Positions 1 through 7,578 of a stretch of DNA of 14,850 nt are shown here, piece after piece. Every line of letters begins with the position of its first letter. Position 1 is the first letter of the stretch. The notes under the pieces were generated by a model, which saw only the letters and a program-made list of their open reading frames with translations, was not told the origin of the DNA and searched no databases. Position numbers and translations under genes: made by a program. The stretch comes from Campylobacteraceae bacterium (lineage in GTDB: Bacteria; Campylobacterota; Campylobacteria; Campylobacterales; Sulfurovaceae), in the NCBI GenBank assembly GCA_026985655.1, contig JALSQB010000062.1, forward strand, positions 1 through 14,850. The letters run 5' to 3'.

Positions 1-362
1 GATTGCAACGTATGGACGCAGGAGGAAAAATTATTATTGATGACTCTTTTAACGGAAACATAGATGGCATGATGGAAGGCTTTACTTTGGCTTCTACTTA
101 TGAGGGGCGAAAAGTTGTCATTACCCCTGGGCTTGTAGAGGTAGATGATGAGTTTAACATCCAAGTTGCTCAAAAAGCTGATGAAGTTTTTGATGTAGTA
201 GTCGTAACTGGTGACTTAAACTATGAGATTTTTAAAGCACATGTCAATGCTGATAAATTGGTAAAACTAGAGAGTAAAGATAAGATGCAAGAGATGCTTA
301 TTGAGCATACAAAAGCAGGAGATTTAATTCTCTTTGCAAATGATGCACCGAGTTTTATATAA
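1..362 (+). CDS. murF: MurF, C-terminal part (UDP-MurNAc-tripeptide--D-Ala-D-Ala ligase), 5' truncated
   Basis: MurF adds D-Ala-D-Ala to the UDP-MurNAc tripeptide in the cytoplasm, the last soluble step of peptidoglycan precursor synthesis. Only about the last 120 residues are present; the reading frame is open to the window edge, so the gene starts upstream and the TTG at 3 should not be read as its start. What remains is the C-terminal Mur ligase domain. It carries the DDSFNGNIDGM segment, equivalent to the D-S-Y-N-A-N-P motif of MurF, then the VVITPGLVEV strand and the closing LFANDAPSFI strand. The ATP-binding P-loop lies outside the window. The assignment to MurF rather than another Mur ligase rests on the DSFNGN segment and the ending typical of Campylobacterota MurF. 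The stop is TAA. The next gene begins 44 nt downstream with its own promoter-like sequence. Confidence 0.85.
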   Translation, partial: LQRMDAGGKIIIDDSFNGNIDGMMEGFTLASTYEGRKVVITPGLVEVDDEFNIQVAQKADEVFDVVVVTGDLNYEIFKAHVNADKLVKLESKDKMQEMLIEHTKAGDLILFANDAPSFI

Positions 363-367
363 AATTA

Positions 368-376
368 TGCTACTAT
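368..376 (+). promoter_or_regulatory. Putative extended -10 promoter of exbB-exbD
   Basis: TGC followed by TACTAT (371-376) gives a TGn-extended -10 element 30 nt before the exbB ATG, just after the murF stop. No convincing -35 hexamer is seen, which is usual for sigma-70 promoters of Campylobacterota. It suggests exbBD can be transcribed separately from murF. Confidence 0.4.
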
Positions 377-406
377 TTTTTAATTCATTAAAAAAAGGAA
401 ATTAAT

Positions 407-985
407 ATGGGATTATTTGACGGACTATTTGCCTATTTTGATAAAAGTTCTTTTATTACTATTTTTGTATTGGGCTTGCTTTCTGTTTACTTGTTTATTG
501 TACTTTGGATTTTTATCTATCGCTATTTTTCATTAAAAAGTAAAATGGCTAAAGAGAGCTATTCGTTAAAAAAACTCTATATGGGACGTACTAAAACGGT
601 TGAAAAAAATTCGCTTCTTCACCCTTTTTTAGCCAAAGTACTCATTCCTAATCAAGCCATCTTTTTAGTGGCTAAAAATCAAGCCATTCAGTCTGCAACA
701 AGTGGTTTAACGGCTTTGTCTATCATAGCTTCAACCTCTCCATTTATTGGTCTTTTTGGTACGGTTGTTGCCATTTTAGAAACATTTTCAAAGCTTGGAA
801 CACAAAGTGGAACGTCCATTGCCATTGTTGCTCCTGCCATTTCAGAAGCCTTAGTAGCCACAGCTGCTGGTATTGCTGTGGCTACTTTTGCTTATACTTT
901 TCATTTGATTTTAAAACGAAAAGCCTATGAGTTAAATGTGCTATTAGAGAGTCAAGCTGACTTAATTCTTTCTCAAAAGGCTTAA
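407..985 (+). CDS. exbB: ExbB/TolQ/MotA-family proton channel subunit
   Basis: This inner-membrane protein would form the pentameric core of an ExbB-ExbD (TolQ-TolR-like) motor that uses proton flow to energise an outer-membrane or envelope process. It has 192 residues, the usual short form in this phylum. Three membrane segments are visible at about 16-38, 103-125 and 147-169. The family signature is clear: STSPFIGLFGTV in the second segment, with pore-lining Ser/Thr residues, and ISEALVATAAGIAVA in the third. A cytoplasmic stretch rich in Lys and Arg joins segments 1 and 2. The ATG start is supported by AAGGAA about 6 nt upstream. Only 2 nt separate it from exbD, so the two are surely co-transcribed. 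Sequence alone does not decide between ExbB and TolQ; the absence of tolA, tolB and pal nearby favours the ExbB label. Confidence 0.88.
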   Translation: MGLFDGLFAYFDKSSFITIFVLGLLSVYLFIVLWIFIYRYFSLKSKMAKESYSLKKLYMGRTKTVEKNSLLHPFLAKVLIPNQAIFLVAKNQAIQSATSGLTALSIIASTSPFIGLFGTVVAILETFSKLGTQSGTSIAIVAPAISEALVATAAGIAVATFAYTFHLILKRKAYELNVLLESQADLILSQKA

Positions 986-987
986 GC

Positions 988-1374
988 ATGTATGAATGGG
1001 ATGAAGCACCCGATTTAAATATTACGCCTCTCATTGATGTAATGCTAGTTCTTATGGCAATCTTTATGATTACCATTCCTGTGATGCATTATGAAGAAAA
1101 AATCAACCTCCCCGATGGTTCTAAAAGTGCCTCTGTTTCTGATGCTAAAGCTTTAACCATTAGAATTACCAAAGATTTAAGTGTCCATTACAAAGATGAC
1201 ACTTTTTCTTTAGAAACATTTCCCGATGCCTTCAGACTCAAAACAGGTGACATTAACAAAGAGCAAGTTGTTTTCATCAATGCCGACAAAGAGATAGCCT
1301 ATGAGCATGTCGTCTTTTTGTTAAAAGTGGTGAAGCAGAGTGGCTTTAAAAAGGTCTCTTTGCTTACGCAGTAG
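988..1374 (+). CDS. exbD: ExbD/TolR-family biopolymer transport protein
   Basis: This is the partner of the preceding proton channel subunit. The 128-residue protein has a short cytoplasmic N-terminus, one membrane helix (about 14-33) and a periplasmic domain. The N-terminal motif DLNITPLIDVMLVLMAIFMI is the family hallmark. Asp17 matches the protonatable membrane Asp (Asp25 in E. coli ExbD). The periplasmic part ends with the typical VVFINADKEIAYEHV strand-helix unit, which fits the dimerising ExbD/TolR fold. The start is the ATG just after the exbB stop, which implies translational coupling. No tonB or tolA follows: the next 192 nt are non-coding and then metH begins. The energy-transducing partner, if any, must be encoded elsewhere. 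Confidence 0.9.
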   Translation: MYEWDEAPDLNITPLIDVMLVLMAIFMITIPVMHYEEKINLPDGSKSASVSDAKALTIRITKDLSVHYKDDTFSLETFPDAFRLKTGDINKEQVVFINADKEIAYEHVVFLLKVVKQSGFKKVSLLTQ

Positions 1375-1566
1375 GGTGTGATTGAGTAATATACAGGGCG
1401 TTTTATTTTTATTTAATTGCTCTATGGCTTATGCTTTGCGTGGAGAGTAGCTTTTTGATTTTTTATGATGGGTAGGGTATATTTTTAAAACGCCTCATAC
1501 CTTCAAATAATCAGCTCTTTTGGATACAATGCCATAAAAATTTAAACCTATTTTAAGGGCAAGATA
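1375..1566 (+). other. Non-coding spacer and metH leader with a 9-bp inverted repeat
   Basis: No reading frame of note lies here. A perfect 9-bp inverted repeat, GGCGTTTTA (1397-1405) and TAAAACGCC (1486-1494), brackets an 80-nt stretch upstream of the proposed metH promoter. I see no cobalamin riboswitch consensus and no recognisable SAM riboswitch. The repeat may be chance or a structured element. Confidence 0.35.
1525..1530 (+). promoter_or_regulatory. Putative -10 element of metH
   Basis: TACAAT preceded by TTTTGGA lies 37 nt before the metH TTG, at the distance expected for a sigma-70 promoter with a short leader. There is no obvious -35 hexamer. Confidence 0.4.
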
Positions 1567-1569
1567 TTG
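1555..1569 (+). promoter_or_regulatory. Ribosome binding site and TTG start of metH
   Basis: AAGGG (1555-1559) lies 7 nt before TTG (1567-1569). No ATG or GTG in frame sits at a workable distance, and the predicted N-terminus (MATTTKIIKQLL) reaches the ILVIDGATGTQ strand at the normal position, so TTG is chosen as the start. Confidence 0.65.
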
Positions 1570-4500
1570 GCAACAACTACAAAAATAATCAAACAACTAT
1601 TAGAAGAACGTATTTTAGTCATTGACGGGGCAACAGGTACACAGATTCAAAACTTAGAAATCCCACAAACAGCGTGGTTAGATGACAAAGGCATAGACCA
1701 AGAGGGGTGTAACGAACTACTTAATGCCACAGCTCCTGAACTTATGCGTGAAGTGCATCACGCCTATGCTAAAGCTGGAGCAGATATTATTAAAACCAAT
1801 ACCTTTGGAGCGATGCCTTGGGTACTTGATGAGTATGATATGGGGGAACGTGCTTATGAACTTTCCAAAGCTGGAGCAGAGATAGTCAAAGAGGTTTGTA
1901 ATGAGTTTTCCACACCTGAAAAACCACGCTTTGTTTTAGGCTCAATTGGACCTGGAACAAAACTACCTAGTCTTGGACATATTCATTACGATGAGATGTA
2001 TGAGGGCTATAAGATTACAGCAGAAGGACTCATTGACGGTGGTTGTGACATCTTTATGTTAGAGACTTGTCAAGACCCTTTACAGATAAAAGCAGCCCTT
2101 CACGCTTGTCAAGATGCCAATGAAGCCAAAGGGGTAGAACTGCCCATTATGATCTCGGTTACCATTGAGCTAAGTGGGTCGATGCTTATTGGAACAGATG
2201 CCACAACCATTGTGACCATTTTAGAGCCGTTTGACATTTTATCTTTGGGCTTCAACTGTGGAACAGGACCTGACCAAGTTAAAAAGCATTTGCGAACATT
2301 GAGTGAACTTTGTAGCATTCCTATTTCGGTTCATGCCAATGCAGGACTTCCTCAAAACAGAGGAGGTTACACCTACTACCCTATGGGACCTGATGAGTTT
2401 ACCCAAAAGCAGTTAGAGTTTACAGAGTTTGATGGGGTTAGCTTTTTGGGTGGATGTTGTGGAACAACCCCTCAACATATTAATGCCTTGCAAAAAGCAG
2501 TTTCAACACTCAAACCTAAAAAGCCTAGTGGAAGTATTGAGCCTAGTATCGCTTCACTCTTTAACACGACTGAACTCTTTCAAGAACCAGCACCACTGCT
2601 TATTGGAGAGCGTTCAAACTCCACAGGGTCTAAAGCCTTTAGAGAGCTTATTATCGCTTCTGATTATGATGGAACACTGACCGTAGGACAAGCCCAAGTT
2701 CGTGATGGCGCACACTGTCTTGATGTAAACGTTGAGTTTGCAGGTCGTGATGGGGCGAAAGATATGAAAGCGATTATGGAGCTTTACAATCAAAAAATCC
2801 CCTTGCCACTGATGCCAGATGCTACGCGTGTTCACACGATGGAAGAGGGCTTAAAGTGTATTGGTGGAAAACCTATTATCAACTCTGTAAACCTTGAAGA
2901 CGGGGAAGAAAAGTTTCACGCCATTTGTAAATTGGCTAAAAAGTTTGGAACGGCTTTGGTCTGTCTTACCATTGATGAGGTGGGAATGGCAAAGACCAAA
3001 GAGGATAAAGTTGCCCAAGCAGAACGCATGTATGACATGGCTGTCAATGGTCACGGCATAGACCCTAGAAACTTAGTGTTTGACACACTAACCTTTACCG
3101 TAGGTTCTGGTGATTTAGAGTATAGAGATGCAGCCATTCAGACGCTTGAAGCGATTCGAGAACTGCACAAAAGACACCCAGAAGTGGGTTCAACTTTAGG
3201 ACTCTCTAACATCTCTTTTGGGCTAGATGTCCACGCACGACGTTTTTTAAACTCGGTCTTTTTACACCACTGTTTAGAAGCAGGGCTGACAACGGTTATT
3301 ATTAATGTTAAGCATATTGTACCTCTTTCAAAGATGAGCGATGCTGACCGTGAGATTTGTGAAGAGCTACTCTTTAACCCTGATGACCAATCACTCTTTA
3401 AGTTTATAGAACACTTTTCTGATGTTAAGATAGAAGATGAGGGTGCAGATGAAGCCTATGAAGCGTTATCGCAAGAGGAGAAAATCAAAAAACTCCTTAT
3501 GGACGGCGATAAAGAACGCATGATACCTCTAGTAGAAGAGGCACGACATAATCTTAACCCTGATGACATTGTAAACGTCATACTCATTGATGCTATGAAA
3601 GTAGTAGGAGAGCTATTTGGTTCTGGGCAGATGCAGTTGCCCTTTGTACTTCAAAGTGCAGAGACTATGAAAGCTACGGTAGATTACCTAAACCCTTATT
3701 TAACCAAACAAGAGAAAGAGACCGATACGACTTTAGTGGTTGGAACAGTTAAAGGTGATGTGCATGATGTTGGTAAGAACTTAGTTGATATTATTTTAAG
3801 TAATAATGGCTTTAAAGTCATTAATGTAGGGATAAAAGTACAACTAGAGACCTACCTAGAGACGATGGAAGCAAACAATGTTCAAGCTTTGGGTATGAGT
3901 GGGCTTTTGGTAAAATCGACAGCCGTGATGAAAGAGAATCTTGAAACTTTGACTGAAATGGGCATTGAAATTCCTATTTTACTCGGTGGTGCAGCATTGA
4001 CGAGAGGATTTGTAGATGATTTTTGTCGCCCTATTTATAAAGGGCCAATATTCTATTGTCGTGATGCTTTTGATGGGGTAATTGCGATGAGCCGTATTGA
4101 AAAATACAATGAAGACAATTCAGTAGGACTTGACACACGTCTAGCAGGAGATATGAGTGAACGGGTTAAAAAAGAGGTGAAAGAGATTATTATCCCTCCA
4201 TTTGAAGAGATAAAACAACCCGAACATGTAGCCGTGCCAACGCCACCATTTTGGGGTCGAAGAGTCTTACAAAAGAAAGACCTTGATTTGAACATGATTT
4301 TTGATTGGGTAAACCAAAAAACAGTCATTAAAATGCATTGGGGCTACAAACGTGCTAAAATGGGTAAAGAGGCTTACGATAAACTCTTAATTGATAAAGT
4401 TTATCCTGCTTATGACCGTCTAAAACAAGAGTTTATTGACAAAGATTTGTTTGACCCAACGATTATTTATGGCTACTACCCTTGTCGAAGTAACGACCAA

Positions 4501-5076
4501 GAACTCTACTTATTTGATGAAAGTGAGGGGTGGAACATAGATGAAAATGCTTCAAGAGAGCCGTTTGATGAGGTAAAAGATAGACACACTGTTAAGTTTG
4601 AGTTTCCAAGACAAGGGAAAAAACCACACAGAGCGTTATCTGACTTTTTCAGACATGACCGACACGACATTATTGCTTTAACCTGTGTGAGTGCAGGGGC
4701 AAAATTTTCAGCCTATGAAAAAGAGCTTTACGACAAAGGCGAGTACTTAGAGTACAACATGGTTCACGGTTTTTCAGTGGAACTTGCCGAAGCCCTAGCC
4801 GAAGTAGCCCACAAACAGATACGAATGGATTGGGATATTTTAAAAGAGGACGAAGGAGCAAACCTGCGTGATGTACGAATGAGACGCTACCATGGTTCAC
4901 GTTACTCATTTGGTTACCCTGCTTGTCCAGATTTGGAAGCGAGTCGTGAGCTGTTTGATGTGTTAAAACCTGAAGAGTTTGGCATTGAATTAAGTGAGAC
5001 ATTTCAGATACACCCAGAGCAGAGTACCAGTGCCTTAGTGGTGCATCACCCTAAGGCGAGTTATTATGCTGTGTAG
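1567..5076 (+). CDS. metH: Cobalamin-dependent methionine synthase MetH
   Basis: MetH moves a methyl group from 5-methyltetrahydrofolate to homocysteine through enzyme-bound cobalamin, giving methionine and tetrahydrofolate in the cytoplasm. At 1169 residues it is full length, with all four modules. The homocysteine domain (about 10-310) has zinc ligands Cys231, Cys297 and Cys298 (SLGFNCGTG and FLGGCCGTT). The pterin domain (about 340-600) begins with LLIGERSNSTGS. The cobalamin cap (about 615-715) is followed by the Rossmann domain, with the DVHDVG motif (Asp731, His733, Gly736) for the cobalt-binding His. The AdoMet-dependent reactivation domain (about 880-1169) has Arg1112 in RYSFGYPACP. 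All key residues are intact, so activity is expected. It is a single-gene unit with its own promoter; no metF or metE lies beside it. It converges on the NlpC/P60 gene with 15 nt between stops. Confidence 0.97.
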   Translation: MATTTKIIKQLLEERILVIDGATGTQIQNLEIPQTAWLDDKGIDQEGCNELLNATAPELMREVHHAYAKAGADIIKTNTFGAMPWVLDEYDMGERAYELSKAGAEIVKEVCNEFSTPEKPRFVLGSIGPGTKLPSLGHIHYDEMYEGYKITAEGLIDGGCDIFMLETCQDPLQIKAALHACQDANEAKGVELPIMISVTIELSGSMLIGTDATTIVTILEPFDILSLGFNCGTGPDQVKKHLRTLSELCSIPISVHANAGLPQNRGGYTYYPMGPDEFTQKQLEFTEFDGVSFLGGCCGTTPQHINALQKAVSTLKPKKPSGSIEPSIASLFNTTELFQEPAPLLIGERSNSTGSKAFRELIIASDYDGTLTVGQAQVRDGAHCLDVNVEFAGRDGAKDMKAIMELYNQKIPLPLMPDATRVHTMEEGLKCIGGKPIINSVNLEDGEEKFHAICKLAKKFGTALVCLTIDEVGMAKTKEDKVAQAERMYDMAVNGHGIDPRNLVFDTLTFTVGSGDLEYRDAAIQTLEAIRELHKRHPEVGSTLGLSNISFGLDVHARRFLNSVFLHHCLEAGLTTVIINVKHIVPLSKMSDADREICEELLFNPDDQSLFKFIEHFSDVKIEDEGADEAYEALSQEEKIKKLLMDGDKERMIPLVEEARHNLNPDDIVNVILIDAMKVVGELFGSGQMQLPFVLQSAETMKATVDYLNPYLTKQEKETDTTLVVGTVKGDVHDVGKNLVDIILSNNGFKVINVGIKVQLETYLETMEANNVQALGMSGLLVKSTAVMKENLETLTEMGIEIPILLGGAALTRGFVDDFCRPIYKGPIFYCRDAFDGVIAMSRIEKYNEDNSVGLDTRLAGDMSERVKKEVKEIIIPPFEEIKQPEHVAVPTPPFWGRRVLQKKDLDLNMIFDWVNQKTVIKMHWGYKRAKMGKEAYDKLLIDKVYPAYDRLKQEFIDKDLFDPTIIYGYYPCRSNDQELYLFDESEGWNIDENASREPFDEVKDRHTVKFEFPRQGKKPHRALSDFFRHDRHDIIALTCVSAGAKFSAYEKELYDKGEYLEYNMVHGFSVELAEALAEVAHKQIRMDWDILKEDEGANLRDVRMRRYHGSRYSFGYPACPDLEASRELFDVLKPEEFGIELSETFQIHPEQSTSALVVHHPKASYYAV

Positions 5077-5086
5077 ATCAAAAGCT

Positions 5087-5119
5087 AAAAATTAAGATGG
5101 GGTTTTAATAACCCGTCTT
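5087..5119 (-). terminator. Possible intrinsic terminator of the NlpC/P60 gene
   Basis: On the - strand an imperfect hairpin (arms 5110-5119 and 5094-5104, with one G-U pair and one bulged base, loop 5105-5109) spans the last codons and stop of the gene and is followed by TTAATTTTT. The core is GGGTT/AACCC. On the + strand no T-run follows, so it would not serve metH well. Confidence 0.4.
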
Positions 5120-5850
5120 CCCCATAAGAAACGTTTTTTATAAAAAGGTTTCTTTTTAAAGCTTGTAATAATCACGCGTTTTTTAGCTGAACTAGCATGA
5201 ATAAATTTTCCATCTTTTAAGTAAATTCCCACATGATTGACTTTACCTAAATAGTGTTTGTGTGTATCAAAAAAGACCATGTCACCTTCTTTTAAATCTT
5301 TATATTTTATGTACTCTCCTACTTTTGCTTGATCACGTGAAACTCTAGGAATTTTAATGCCAGTAGTTTCTTGAAAGACCTCTTTTGTAAACCCAGAACA
5401 GTCAAAGTTTTGAGGTCCTGTTGCTCCCCAAACATATTTATGTCCAAGTTTGGCTTTGGCATATTTGGCTACTTTGTCTCTTTTTGAAATTTTGGCAACT
5501 GTTTTTTTATGAATTACTTTTTTAGAAACTGTTTTTTGGGAAACTGTTTTTTGAGAAATGGCTTTTGTGCAAACAAGCTTTTGAGAAATTATTACAGGAG
5601 GAAGAAAAACTTTAGGGGTAGTGCTTAGTGCTTGAACTTTTTGTAGTGCAACTTTTACTTGTTCTTCTTCATTCCAAATAGTATATTGTGAGGATAGAGG
5701 CAATTTTTTTTGAGGAATTGTGGAAGTAAGGGTAAGAACAGAAGCTTTTTTAGTACTATTGTTTTTAGTGCTATTATGACTACCTATATAGATAAATATT
5801 AGAACTTGTAGCAATAAAATATTTAAAAGAATTTTTCTTGTGATACTCAT
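5092..5850 (-). CDS. Exported NlpC/P60-family cell-wall endopeptidase
   Basis: The protein is predicted to cleave peptide stems of peptidoglycan, probably the D-Glu-meso-DAP bond as in NlpC/P60 relatives, outside the inner membrane. It has 252 residues. Residues 5-22 form a hydrophobic segment that is either an uncleaved anchor or a signal peptide; no clear lipobox is present. Residues 23-125 form a low-complexity Lys/Ser/Thr linker with a repeated S-Q-K-T-V unit (99-108). The catalytic domain spans about 126-240. It has YVWGATGP (139-146), nucleophile Cys151 in NFDCSGF, His206 in VNHVGIY and His218 in FIHAS, so the triad is complete. AAGGAG lies 6 nt before the ATG. The gene is monocistronic and diverges from purH. 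The catalytic domain resembles small single-domain members such as Spr/MepS, but the basic linker suggests wall contact. The exact substrate is unknown. Confidence 0.88.
   Translation of the reverse strand: MSITRKILLNILLLQVLIFIYIGSHNSTKNNSTKKASVLTLTSTIPQKKLPLSSQYTIWNEEEQVKVALQKVQALSTTPKVFLPPVIISQKLVCTKAISQKTVSQKTVSKKVIHKKTVAKISKRDKVAKYAKAKLGHKYVWGATGPQNFDCSGFTKEVFQETTGIKIPRVSRDQAKVGEYIKYKDLKEGDMVFFDTHKHYLGKVNHVGIYLKDGKFIHASSAKKRVIITSFKKKPFYKKRFLWGRRVIKTPS
5525..5554 (-). repeat. Two 15-bp tandem units inside the NlpC/P60 linker
   Basis: On the + strand GAAACTGTTTTTTGG (5525-5539) is followed at once by GAAACTGTTTTTTGA (5540-5554), 14 of 15 identical. They encode the repeated S-Q-K-T-V linker units. 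A further degenerate copy appears near 5496-5510. This looks like slippage-prone coding sequence in a disordered linker. Confidence 0.7.
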
Positions 5851-5895
5851 GTGTTCTCCTTATTAATAAATAAAAACATAAATAAACCTACATAA

Positions 5896-5903
5896 ATGAT
5901 ACA
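5896..5903 (-). promoter_or_regulatory. Putative extended -10 of the NlpC/P60 gene
   Basis: Read on the - strand, TGTATCAT lies about 45 nt before the ATG, within the 135-nt AT-rich divergent spacer shared with purH. It is weaker than the purH element. Confidence 0.3.
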
Positions 5904-5950
5904 CTTAATAGCCTTTTATATTATTTAAAACAGAAATTTTACTAGATTTT

Positions 5951-5958
5951 GTTATAAT
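5951..5958 (+). promoter_or_regulatory. Putative -10 promoter of purH
   Basis: A perfect TATAAT (5953-5958), preceded by TTTTGT, lies 27 nt before the purH ATG. It is a strong -10 match in an AT-rich region with no clear -35 hexamer. Confidence 0.55.
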
Positions 5959-5985
5959 TTTAAAAATATTTTTAAGGTCTAATAG

Positions 5986-7518
5986 ATGAGAGCATTGTTA
6001 AGCGTTAGTGACAAAAATGGTGTAGTAGAATTTGCACAAAGTTTAGAGAAAATGGGTTGGGAGATTATTTCAACAGGTGGAACGTATAAGAAGTTAAATG
6101 AAGCTGGTGTTAAAGTAATTGAGATAGATGAAGTTACCAAATTTCCAGAGTGTTTTGAAGGACGAGTGAAGACACTTAACCCTTATGTTCATGGGGGAAT
6201 TTTACATAAACGTGGCGATGCAGGACACGTAGCACAAGCTAAAGAGCTAGGTGTTGAGGGCATTGATTTGGTGTGTGTAAACCTTTACCCATTTAAAGAG
6301 ACCATTGAGCGTACTGAAGATTTTGATGAGATTATTGAAAATATTGATATTGGTGGACCGACTATGGTGCGTTCATCTGCTAAAAATTTCAATGATGTTT
6401 TAATTGTTACCGATGTTTCAGATTACGATGTAGTAATAGAAGCTTTAGAAAATAAAACAGATAACTTAGAATTTAGACGTAATCTTATGATAAAAGCGTT
6501 TGAACATACGGCTAGTTATGATGCGATGATTGCCAATTATATGAATGGTCGATTTAATGACGGTTTTGGAGAGTATCAGTTTATTACAGGTAAGAAATCT
6601 TTTCAAACACGTTATGGAGAAAATCCTCATCAACAAGGGGCATTGTATGAGTTTGACAATCACTTTACTCAGAACTTTAAACAATTAAAAGGCGAAGCCT
6701 CATTTAACAACATTAATGATGTTAATGGTGCATTGAAAATTGCTTCTTCTTTTGGTGATGAAAATGCTGTATGTATTGTAAAACATGGAAATCCTTGTGG
6801 ATTTGCTGTTAAAAGTACCCTCCTTGAAAGTTACACAGAAGCTCTAAAATGTGACCCTATTTCTGCTTTTGGTGGGGTGGTAGCTGTCAATGGTGTTGTC
6901 ACAAAAGAGATGGCAGAAAAAATGAATGAAATTTTCTTAGAGGTAGTAATGGCTGCTGACTTTGAAGCTGAAGCCCTTGAAGTGTTTGAGAAGAAGAAAC
7001 GTCTTAAATTGTTTGCCCAAGGGGGAACAAAGCTTGTTATGTCAAAAGATTCTCATGACTTTAAACATGTAGATGGTGGCTTTGTTTACCAAAATTCAGA
7101 CTGTATTTGTGACAATGAAGTGCATAATGCTCATAAAAAATCAGAACTAACAGCCACAGAGCAAGAGATGAAAGATTTAGAGATTGCGTGGAAAGTAGCA
7201 GGGCTTACTAAGTCTAACTGTGTGGTTTATGTTAAAGACTCAGCCATGGTCGCTGTGGGTATGGGAATGACAAGTCGTGTTGATGCAGCTCAATGTGCTT
7301 TGAAAAAAGCAAAAGAGATGGATTTAGATGTAACAGGAGCAGCGATGGCATCAGAAGCTTTCTTCCCATTCCGTGATAGCATAGACGCAGCAGCAGCTGC
7401 TGGGGTTAAAGCGATTATTGAGCCTGGTGGAAGTATTAGAGATGAGGAAGTCATAGAAGCAGCCAATGAGCATGGAATTTCTCTTTACTTTACAACGGTT
7501 AGACACTTTTTACATTAA
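5986..7518 (+). CDS. purH: Bifunctional AICAR formyltransferase / IMP cyclohydrolase
   Basis: PurH carries out the last two steps of de novo purine synthesis: formylation of AICAR by 10-formyltetrahydrofolate, then ring closure to IMP. The 510-residue length is the usual size in Campylobacterota. The N-terminal MGS-like cyclohydrolase domain (about 1-190) shows the ISTGGTYKKL phosphate-binding loop, then FPECFEGRVKTLNP and HGGILHKR. The C-terminal transformylase has RYGENPHQ (209-216) and the catalytic pair Lys266-His267 in KHGNPCGFA. FFPFRDSID and the terminal VRHFLH segment are also present, so both activities should be intact. AAGG lies 8 nt before the ATG. The rhodanese-fold gene follows after 60 nt on the same strand and may be read through. 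Confidence 0.97.
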   Translation: MRALLSVSDKNGVVEFAQSLEKMGWEIISTGGTYKKLNEAGVKVIEIDEVTKFPECFEGRVKTLNPYVHGGILHKRGDAGHVAQAKELGVEGIDLVCVNLYPFKETIERTEDFDEIIENIDIGGPTMVRSSAKNFNDVLIVTDVSDYDVVIEALENKTDNLEFRRNLMIKAFEHTASYDAMIANYMNGRFNDGFGEYQFITGKKSFQTRYGENPHQQGALYEFDNHFTQNFKQLKGEASFNNINDVNGALKIASSFGDENAVCIVKHGNPCGFAVKSTLLESYTEALKCDPISAFGGVVAVNGVVTKEMAEKMNEIFLEVVMAADFEAEALEVFEKKKRLKLFAQGGTKLVMSKDSHDFKHVDGGFVYQNSDCICDNEVHNAHKKSELTATEQEMKDLEIAWKVAGLTKSNCVVYVKDSAMVAVGMGMTSRVDAAQCALKKAKEMDLDVTGAAMASEAFFPFRDSIDAAAAAGVKAIIEPGGSIRDEEVIEAANEHGISLYFTTVRHFLH

Positions 7519-7578
7519 CAAATTCTTCACGATTATCAGCTAATATTGGTAATTAGAACTTAACAAGGATACTTATTA

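Noticed and set aside
1493..1498. CCTCAT upstream of metH as another regulator site
   Set aside because: The spacing to the metH -10 is 26 nt rather than 10, and no second 11-mer is present. A lone hexamer should occur several times in a window this size.
1375..1566. Cobalamin or SAM riboswitch before metH
   Set aside because: No consensus B12-box or SAM-I-like helices could be recognised; a covariance-model scan would be needed to exclude it fully.
4670..5002. 110-codon open frame on the - strand inside metH
   Set aside because: It is a shadow of the conserved AdoMet-binding domain of metH, with unnatural composition.
7535..7556. Short palindrome CTAAT...ATTAG after purH as a terminator
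   Set aside because: A 5-bp AT-only stem without a T-run is too weak to call.
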